Origin: Chara braunii
Lineage: Eukaryota > Streptophyta > Charophyceae > Charales > Characeae
Length of the DNA stretch: 33,993 nt
NCBI GenBank assembly: GCA_003427395.1
Contig: BFEA01000023.1
Location: forward strand, 4,111,360 to 4,145,352
Reading direction: 5' to 3'
A program made the position numbers and the translations under genes. Below are positions 27,713 through 33,993 of this stretch, one piece after another. Positions within the stretch are counted from its first letter, which is position 1. Each line of letters opens with the position of its first letter. Under the pieces are notes generated by a model that saw nothing but the letters and a program-made list of their open reading frames with translations, was not told the origin of the DNA and searched no databases.

Positions 27713-27830
27713 GGGAACACTCACACTAGCACTTTCGTGCATGTATCTGACCGCAATTACGGCAGCACTGGATGTATCCGACAGCAAGGACGTCCAGAAA
27801 CTAGTCGTGAAAGTCCCACTGTGACTGTCC
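27713..27830. mobile_element. Degenerate MITE family A (copy 4)
   Basis: GGGAACACTCACACTAGCAC and, inverted, GGACAGTCACAGTGGGACTT are imperfect family A ends. The interior carries GCATGTATCTGACCGCAATT and GGATGTATCCGACAGC, shared with copies 2 and 3. Flanking duplications are not clear. Confidence 0.6.
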
Positions 27831-28280
27831 ACTCAGACCAGTTTCGATGCGATTAGGCGGGGAACGTCAGAGAATCCCCAGCGGCCAATATACAGTATCA
27901 CAACAATAAGCACACGGCTGCTAACTTATTGTGCCTGTATCCCAATGCGAGACGAGGGCGCACTTGGCCTCCCCTTCCCTCTGCGTGTCCTCAATATCCC
28001 CTCCCTCCGCTTGTGGTGCCCCTAACTTACCCGCCACCTCAGCATCTCAGTTGATCGCACAACTGTGACGTTGCCTGCTACTAAACTAACTCACTACAGC
28101 TGCAGGGAGGTTACCTCGTTGATTACTAGTAGTAATATCTGGCCCTGTACCTTCCAGACACGAATCACGAATCTACCATCTGTCCCTCTCATGCATACCA
28201 GCCGCCATGATGGAATCAATCGACGACTCGGTCGATTCAATGGAAGATCGCGCTTAATATAGTACGTATATATGTAGCTG
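27831..28280. other. No gene recognised
   Basis: Ordinary-composition DNA without recognised coding or element structure. Confidence 0.45.
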
Positions 28281-28352
28281 GATCGGTTGATTGATTGGAC
28301 TGATTTGATTGATTTGATTATTTGATTGATTTGATTGAATTGATCGACTGAT
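28281..28352. repeat. (TTGA)n-like simple repeat
   Basis: TTGATTGATT/TTGATTTGA units, degenerate. Complementary in composition to the ATCAA run at 27466-27497. Confidence 0.85.
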
Positions 28353-28882
28353 CGGTAGCTACTCTTTGTACACCGATTTGGCGCCACTTGAGTTACCGAT
28401 CTGGCGCCACATAATAGAGAAAGAGGGACTCGACTCGACTCGACTCGACGCCTGAGCCTGAGCCTGAGCCTGTTAACCACACAGCGGAATGCTCACCCAC
28501 AATACCTTCAACTTGGAAACGGAAGAATGAATCGAACGCCCGTACAGCCAGAATGCCCACGCTGCTAGCACGCGGAACAAAAGACGAAGACGAAGACGGC
28601 ATCGCAAAGAGAAGAAGAAAAAAAAAACAGAGCTCAGAAGTGTAAAAACGGTATGTCACCAGCGCAGTTACAAGCCACACTACCCCCGTCCTGTCACGGT
28701 GTCGTCGGGTGACAGGCCCTTGAAGACTGGCGCTGCCTCACCTTCCGATCGCGGAGTCCAACATCCAAAGCCATCGTGAGCTCACTTCAGATATATACAC
28801 ACGCCGCCTCACTCAGCACTCAGTAATCGAACCAGCCAGCTGTGTGTCCTCGTGTTCACTAGACGTGCTCACTCTAGATACG
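28353..28882. other. No gene recognised; small simple repeats
   Basis: CTCGA repeats at 28429-28449, GAGCCT repeats at 28453-28470 and a doubled ACCGAT.TGGCGCCAC (28371, 28396). Confidence 0.5.
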
Positions 28883-29009
28883 GGGCCTCGCTCCACTACT
28901 CTCGACATGTCCGAAAGGAGAGTGAATCTTTGCCTAGAACATGGAAAGATGCACGGCCATGATTGATTCTTGTATTTTTCTGCATGTCGAGAGTAGTGGA
29001 GGGAGGCCC
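28883..29009. mobile_element. MITE family D, copy 1 (127 bp)
   Basis: GGGCCTCGCTCCACTACTCT continues as CGACATG and pairs with the right end CATGTCGAGAGTAGTGGAGG ..GGCCC. Flanks are ACG and ATG, one mismatch from a 3-bp duplication. Interior: GAGTGAATCTT, AGAACATGGAAAGATGC. Confidence 0.84.
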
Positions 29010-29030
29010 ATGTACACCCACCTCACTCAC

Positions 29031-29390
29031 TCAGTAATCGCCCCGCCCTGCTCTGTGGGTATGCGCATGCGTGTATGCCTGCGCGCGGGAGAGAGAGCAC
29101 TCGAACAGTACACACCCCCACCACTCAGTAATCGCCCCGCCCTGCTCTGTGGGTATGCGCATGCGTGTATGCGTGCGCGCGGGAGAGAGAGCGCTCGAAC
29201 AGTACACACCCCCACCGATCATGACGGTAGGTAGTATGCCGCGAGGAGTTTTTTGACTGAAGGCCCATCCATGTACACCCACCTCACTCGCTCAGTAATC
29301 GCCCCGCCGCCTTGTTCTGTGGGTATGCGCATGCGTGTATGCGTGCGCGCGGGAGAGAGAGCGCTCCCACAGTACACACGCCCATCGATC
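29031..29390. repeat. 94-bp repeat, three copies, with alternating purine-pyrimidine runs
   Basis: TCAGTAATCGCCCCGCC starts units at 29031, 29125 and 29292. Each contains GGGTATGCGCATGCGTGTAT, a GCGC run, GGGAGAGAGAGC and a CAGTACACACCCCC-type end. Units 1 and 2 are adjacent; unit 3 is separated by about 73 bases that include GTACACCCACCTCACTC, also found before unit 1. In units 2 and 3 the run at 29153-29181 and 29323-29351 alternates purine and pyrimidine without a break for 29 bases. Confidence 0.93.
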
Positions 29391-29499
29391 ATCAGCGTAG
29401 TATGCCACGAGGAGTTTTCTGCCGAGGAGTTTTTTGACTGAAACTGGTCAGACGCATTCAGGACGGTCCATGGTAGCGCAAGCAACCATGCTCTGCTAA

Positions 29500-29610
29500 C
29501 TTCTTCGCTTCGCCCGAATACAACGTACGAGCATTATAGCTGCGTATCTAGACTGAAAGATGCCTCAAATGCAGCTATAATGACCGTACGTTGTATTCGG
29601 GGGAACAAGG
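29500..29610. mobile_element. MITE family B, copy at 29.5 kb
   Basis: CTTCTTCGCTTCGCCCGAAT with ACAACGTACG pairs with CGTACGTTGTATTCGGGGGA near the right end. Interior: GCATTATAGCTGCGTATC, AGACTGAAAGATGCCTC, GCAGCTATAATGACC. Shares the outer AAGGCAGGACT with the copy at 3568. Confidence 0.85.
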
Positions 29611-29648
29611 CAGGACTGATAACAGCGACAGTGCCGGCCACAGATAGA

Positions 29649-29774
29649 GCGCCTCGCTCCACTACTCTCGAAATGTGCAAAAACGAGAGCGAATCTTCCG
29701 CTCGCTCATGGGACGATACACCGCCATAATTTTTCGTTTCTTTTGTGCATGTCGAGAGTAGTGGAGCAAGGCCC
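29649..29774. mobile_element. MITE family D, copy 2 (126 bp)
   Basis: GCGCCTCGCTCCACTACTCT against CATGTCGAGAGTAGTGGAGC..AAGGCCC. Flanks AGA and ACA differ by one base. Confidence 0.84.
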
Positions 29775-29804
29775 ACATATGACCATCACTACAAAGCATC
29801 ACAG

Positions 29805-29836
<32 letters not shown>
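29805..29836. repeat. A tract, about 30 nt, between short direct repeats
   Basis: AAGCATCACAGGCAA occurs immediately before (29795) and after (29838) the A run, like a target duplication around a bare poly(A), or replication slippage. Confidence 0.8.
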
Positions 29837-29838
<2 letters not shown>

Positions 29839-29908
29839 AGCATCACAGGCAATGAGATGGACGCAAATTCAATCAATGGGAAAGAGAGACGGATAATCAG
29901 ACAAATGC

Positions 29909-30077
29909 ACTACTCTCCAAAATGTACAAAATGACAGAATGTACAAAATGACACCGAATCTTCCACTAGAACATGGAACAATACGCCGCCATATTTTTTA
30001 ATTTTTAATTTTTAATTTTCTTTGTGTTGTGTGTCCTTTTTTTGCATGTGGAGAGTATAGTTAGTGGAGCGAGGCCC
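29909..30077. mobile_element. MITE family D, copy 3 (diverged)
   Basis: Left end is worn (CACTACTCTCCAAAATGTAC, with a 17-bp local duplication ACAAAATGACA). The interior has CGAATCTTCCACTAGAACAT, and the right end GCATGTGGAGAGTATAGTTA ..GGAGCGAGGCCC carries a short insertion. Confidence 0.75.
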
Positions 30078-30123
30078 AAACAAAAGGACCAGGACAGTTG
30101 ACGTCAAAAGCCGTCAGTTACCC

Positions 30124-30219
30124 GGGGCAAGGTCCACTTGCGCAACTTAGGAGATTTCGACCGTTGATCTTTGCTATCTACGGTCAGTATCTCTTCATTC
30201 GTGCAAGTGGGACCTACCG
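30124..30219. mobile_element. MITE family G, diverged copy
   Basis: GGGGCAAGGTCCACTTGCGC and, inverted, GGTAGGTCCCACTTGCACGA. The interior has GACCGTTGATC and TACGGTCAG, family G signatures. Confidence 0.68.
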
Positions 30220-30256
30220 GTAGCTCCCGCAAGCCGCAAGCAAGTAGTAAGCTGTA

Positions 30257-30510
30257 AGCTGGTCGATATCGCTTCCCGAAATTGGCCCGTCAGGGCCAGG
30301 CGGCGCGGCGGGACTGATCCTATCCTTTCCTATCCTACGGTTATGCTAATTTTGCATGAACGAACATAGCCAGTTTGACGGTCAGGTGCGCGCAGGCGCG
30401 ACTGATCCTATGTCGTGCTCATTGAGCTGGTCGATATAGATATCGGTTGCCGAATGCCGAACAGTATTTGTTGCCCATCAGAGAACCAGGCGCGACTGAT
30501 CCTATCTCAG
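30257..30510. repeat. Diverged repeat around GGCGCGACTGATCCTAT
   Basis: GGCG(G/C)GACTGATCCTAT occurs at about 30308, 30395 and 30490; AGCTGGTCGATAT at 30257 and 30425. Suggests two or three worn copies of a roughly 170-bp unit. Confidence 0.65.
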
Positions 30511-30581
30511 AAGAGAAGAGAACGGCCATCAGGGCCTCGCCCTTGCACTCCGCTGTCCTCAACTGAACTTTCATCAGGTTC

Positions 30582-30680
30582 AGGGTCAGATCCCACTACC
30601 CTGGATTATTCATTTTTCACCCTCGATTGCGAAGATCAGCGGTCAGAAATGAAGAATAGGGGCTAGTGAGATCTGGCCCT
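30582..30680. mobile_element. MITE family G, 99-bp copy
   Basis: AGGGTCAGATCCCACTACCC and, inverted, AGGGCCAGATCTCACTAGCC. Interior CATTTTTCACCCTCGATTGC and GGTCAGAAATGAAGAAT. Confidence 0.78.
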
Positions 30681-30752
30681 TGGTAACACCGAAACATCCC
30701 CTTCCCGCAACCTCCAGGGCCTGCGCTTTTGTCGTCTATTCAGAGCGGACAC

Positions 30753-30914
30753 CCTCATTTCTTTTCCTTTGGGCTCCTCCCATTTTCCTAGTTGTTCCCT
30801 CCCCCCCCCAAATCTTATTACAGACTGTCCTGTCCTCATTTCTTTTCCTTTGGGCTCCTCCCATTTTCCTAGTTGTTCCCTCGCCCCTCCAAATCTTATT
30901 ACAGACTGTCCTCA
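30753..30914. repeat. 81-bp tandem duplication
   Basis: CCTCATTTCTTTTCCTTTGG starts 30753 and 30834. The units differ only in the C-rich stretch and the last bases. Confidence 0.95.
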
Positions 30915-30997
30915 TCGCCACACTGGTACAATTGTCTACCGCATGGACGCGGGGAACGCAGCCCTAAGGTAGCCAAATCAATGAGACTAAGAGCTAA

Positions 30998-31000
<3 letters not shown>

Positions 31001-31042
<42 letters not shown>
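31001..31042. repeat. (AG)n microsatellite
   Basis: Uninterrupted AG, 42 bases. Confidence 0.98.
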
Positions 31043-31044
<2 letters not shown>

Positions 31045-31433
31045 CTGAATGGCAAAATTGAAATATATATGGGTCAAATTGCAGCCACAATCTATTTCGC
31101 AGTTGGAATGATTTTTTTAAATTTATGTAGCGTTTTTCCTGGAAAGATCACAACAAAATCTACGAGTACTCCAATTTTCAGGTTTTTTCACGCATTCTTT
31201 TGAGCGCGAAAACTCACTGAATTTGGAGTACTTTCTTAGTTGGCCCAGTCATGGCTGAGTGGCAAAAATGGAAAATGTGCTGAATCGGCGCGATGATTAT
31301 TTCGCAGTCTAAATGATTTTTTGTAAATGTTCTGTTACTATTCCTGGAAAGAACACGACCTCATCTATGGATTCTCAAAATTTCAGATTTTTGTGCATGT
31401 TCATCTGAGCACAAAAAATCGCCAAAGTTGGGG
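31043..31433. repeat. Diverged tandem duplication, period about 210 bp
   Basis: GGCTGAATGGCAAAATTG (31043) and GGCTGAGTGGCAAAAATGG (31253) begin two units that share TATTTCGCAGT, TTTCCTGGAAAGA and CGC/GCACAAAA blocks in the same order, with many substitutions. Confidence 0.75.
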
Positions 31434-31478
31434 CTCAACGCCTGGGCCTGAGGGTCCTTTTGCAGCTCACATGCCCTC

Positions 31479-31576
31479 ACTTCTTTTTGGGGTCGGCTTC
31501 TACCCGAGGACCGGTCCAATGCCCCCCACTTCTTTTTGGGGTCCACTTCCACCCGAGGATCGGTCCTTCGTTGTTC
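31479..31576. repeat. 49-bp tandem duplication
   Basis: ACTTCTTTTTGGGGTC begins at 31479 and 31528, each followed by a CTTC.ACCCGAGGA.CGGTCC block. Confidence 0.88.
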
Positions 31577-32285
31577 CAGAAGTCCCGGTTCTACCAGAGC
31601 TAGCTGTAGGTAGTCCGCAATTTTGGCAAGGACCGGTCCCCCAAATTTTTTTGCCCCCTAAGAACCCACTTTGTGTCCTGGTCGCCTGTCGCCAAAAATG
31701 CGACACCTTGACACAGACGCGGAAGCCCACTATACCGCAGCCTAAGGGCTGCGAATTTCATCACCCGCCCCTAGAACTGCTTACCCCCCCCGCCCATACC
31801 TTGCGATTTCTGTTGCCATTTACCGTCCACCGGACATATCTTGGGGCCTAACTCATACTCGTCTGTTGGTATGGGTCCGTTCACAGAACCAGCCCTTCGT
31901 TTCCCAGCTATCGTGTTCCAAAGTAGCAGTGCGGGAAAGAAGGGTCAGGGAGGCATGCCTTGAAAATTCGGGTGGGCGGTATTGGTCGGTCCTACAGCCG
32001 CTGGATGTCTCATATACTACAGAGTGGGTTGATTTTTTTTTTTTTTTTTTTTGACTTTTCATGAGGGCTGTTTTGTGGTCTTCAGGGTTGGAGGATGCTT
32101 GTGAGGCAGGAGGACAGTGTTACCTACCTTGCCAGTTGACAGAGGGGTTGTTGTCCGCCTTGCTGATAGGGTGCTGGTTGTTTAGGGTTCCTTATTCACT
32201 AACCCTGAGGGCAGGGTGCGCAGCCCGTAGCTTGTTTGTTGGCATCTGGAGTTTAAAAATTAATTCACAAATCACAACCCAAATA
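31577..32285. other. No gene recognised
   Basis: Two long plus-strand frames cross here (31327-31851 and 32061-32645) but show no recognisable protein family. TCAACGCCTGGGCCTGAG occurs at 31437 and 32563, and TTCCCAGCTATCG at 31901 and 32303, so the region consists at least partly of dispersed repeat pieces. A T tract lies at 32032-32051. Confidence 0.5.
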
Positions 32286-32320
32286 TTAAACCGTCAGTAC
32301 CTTTCCCAGCTATCGCCCGC
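32286..32320. mobile_element. One end of MITE family C
   Basis: TTAA followed by ACCGTCAGTACCTTTCCCAG and CTATCG matches the inward-read right end of copy 2 (ACCACCAGTACTTGGCCCAG, CTATCG). No matching second end was found downstream. Confidence 0.6.
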
Positions 32321-32636
32321 GGGCCCTCTCACCGAGTTTCAGCAGCGCATCTGCCCTTCGTGGGAGGCCGAGTACGACCTCCGTGTTAAGCGCTGCGATT
32401 CGGCAAAATGCCTGGAGAAGGTACATGTGGTTTTAATTATTCCAAGCATAAAAATCGTGAAAGTTGCCTCTTGCAAATTGCAAACTGGTCCCACCGGTAA
32501 CCCTTTTGTGCAGGCGCCTAGTGGAAAGCAACGTTCACGCTCGTCCCTACCACACCCTGCCTCAACGCCTGGGCCTGAGAGTATTCGCAAACGGTTTTTT
32601 CACGCGTGTACGTACGGAGGTCCCCGGACCAACATC

Positions 32637-33915
32637 CGTACGTAGGGGCATTTAGGGTCCCGTTCGGGGTCCGAACTTGACGGCGTTCGACCCCCACCAA
32701 AAATTATTTCGGGGACTAAAAATAAGTTTTTTTTCTGAATGTTTTTTTTTTAGTTTTCTATGATGCGAGGTACGTGGCCATAAATTTTCAAGTCATTTTG
32801 CTAAGCCAAAAAAAAAAAAAAGATTCGTCAAAGATGGCAGTGTCAAAACGTGACCGTCCACTTACTATTTTTTTTTTTTCACTTTTTACTTTCCGTTTTC
32901 ACTTTATTGCGGGCCTAAACAATTTATTAAAATTTTGAAATTTTTTTAACGAGTTTTGTATTATGTGAAGTACACATCTGTATTTCAGGGCATTTGGATG
33001 TCATGCTCAGGCAAATGTCGTCTACTTTATTTGTCTTCATAACATATTTTTTTTCCATATTTTTTTGATGTTTTTTTTTTTTTTTTTTCCGCGTTTGGCC
33101 TGAACGGCCGAACAAATCCCGAAGGGGTCCCGTACGTTCAGGCGTTTGGCCCGTCCCGAACTCCGGTTACCCTGTATATATATATAGGGTTGCCGGCGTT
33201 CAGGACGGGACGAACGTCCGAACCCCAATGCCCGAACGTATGGGACCCCTTGGGGATGCGTTCGGCCATTCGGGCCGAACGCGGACCCAAAAAAAAAAAA
33301 AAAAAAAAAACAAATCATCGCCAAAATCTGAAAAATAGATATGTTATGGAGAAACATAAATTAAACAAGATTTGTCTGAGCATTATATCCCAATTCCTTA
33401 CCAAATTTGAAATAAAAATAAAATACGAAAAATAAATACTAATAATAAAAATAAATAGAAATAAAAAGAGAATTAAATTTAGTGAGTGCGCGAGCATGTT
33501 TTCGACACCGCCATCTTTGACAATTTTTCATTTTTTTTTTTTGCATAGCTAAATGCCCTCAAATTTTAGAGATGTGTACCTCACATAATACAAAACCCAC
33601 TAAAAAAGTTTCAAAAAATAATAAAATTGTTTAGACCCCGAACTAAAGTGAAAACAAAAAGTAAAAAGTGAAAAAATACGTGGGCGAGCACGTTTTGACA
33701 CCACCATCTTTGGCGATTTTTAATTATTATTTGGCTTAGCCAAATGACTTGAAAATTTACAGGCATGTACCGCACATCATAGAGAACTCACAAAAAACAT
33801 TTCAGAAAAACATAATTACTTTTAGGCCCCGAAATAAGTTTTGGCGGGGGCCGAACGCCGTCGGGTTCGGACCCCGTACGGGACCCCGAACGCCCGTACG
33901 TACGTGCTGGTGGCC

Positions 33916-33917
<2 letters not shown>
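32637..33917. mobile_element. Large head-to-head inverted repeat at TA microsatellites
   Basis: Left arm 32637-33173 and right arm 33186-33917 run in opposite orientation around GTATATATATAT (33174-33185). Paired blocks: GGTCCGAACTTGACGGCGTT/GACGCCGTCGGGTTCGGACC-type ends, CATAAATTTTCAAGTCATTT, GATGGCAGTGTCAAAACGTG/CACGTTTTGACACCACCATC, GTTTTGTATTATGTGAAGTA and GTTCAGGCGTTTGGC. The right arm is about 190 bp longer because of an extra AT-rich piece with a second GACACCGCCATCTTTG. Inner ends are ACCCT and AGGGT, the outer right end is GGCCCT, and a TA repeat follows. Confidence 0.82.

Positions 33918-33979
<62 letters not shown>
33918..33979. repeat. (TA)n microsatellite
   Basis: About 30 TA units after the outer right end of the inverted repeat. 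Confidence 0.97.
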
Positions 33980-33982
<3 letters not shown>

Positions 33983-33993
33983 CACAAATAGAA

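Noticed and set aside
29031-29390. CRISPR-like array
   Set aside because: Units are 94 bp with no unique spacers of constant length, and the context is eukaryotic; it is an ordinary tandem repeat.
31327-31851. 174-codon frame as a host gene
   Set aside because: Overlaps the diverged 210-bp and 49-bp tandem repeats; proline-rich from C-rich DNA, with no domain.
32061-32645. 194-codon frame as a host gene
   Set aside because: No recognised family, and it runs through a MITE C end at 32286 and other repeat pieces.

Overview
The window is eukaryotic intergenic DNA made almost entirely of transposable elements and their debris. No intact host protein-coding gene could be supported. The U6-type sequence with a plant-like 5' stem, the plant-type LINE with a DUF4283-like ORF1 and a zf-RVT tail, the tRNA-headed SINEs and the many long CT/GA and homopolymer tracts suggest a large, repeat-rich streptophyte genome. 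A charophyte such as Chara is a guess that fits; the species cannot be proved from the sequence. Single Ns at 6502, 7008, 7039 and 7050 show this is a draft assembly.

Left part (1-13.4 kb): a 36-bp minisatellite at the edge; a U6 snRNA retrocopy with poly(A) and target-site duplications (1391-1542); a tRNA-like SINE head (2559); several MITE families; and many short two-copy tandem duplications. The MITE families are called A (GGGCATACTCACAC ends), B (CTTCACCCGAATAGAACG ends), C (TTAA-flanked ACCACCAGTAC ends) and GGGCC-ended elements with 3-bp duplications. At 7.6-8.3 kb families B and C alternate. At 8412-8595 lies an almost perfect 75-bp-arm hairpin. A fold-back element at 12.4-13.2 kb carries a minisatellite related to the one at the left edge.

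Middle part (13.4-24.1 kb): overlapping GGGCC-ended fold-back elements, inverted SINE fragments, and then the main feature, a near full-length LINE of about 7.7 kb (16033-23728). Its 5' UTR, ORF1 (zinc-knuckle protein), ORF2 (APE endonuclease, reverse transcriptase, zf-RVT) and A-rich 3' end can all be followed, but both ORFs carry frame changes and stops. It is flanked by a 12-bp repeat that is also the terminal repeat of an older MITE into which it inserted. The LINE machinery is the kind of activity that would produce the U6 retrocopy and move the SINEs.

Right part (24.1-34 kb): non-coding DNA with long CT/GA tracts, more MITEs (A, B, D and G), a 94-bp tandem repeat containing alternating purine-pyrimidine runs, two diverged tandem duplications, and a large head-to-head inverted repeat (32637-33917) whose centre and right end abut TA microsatellites.
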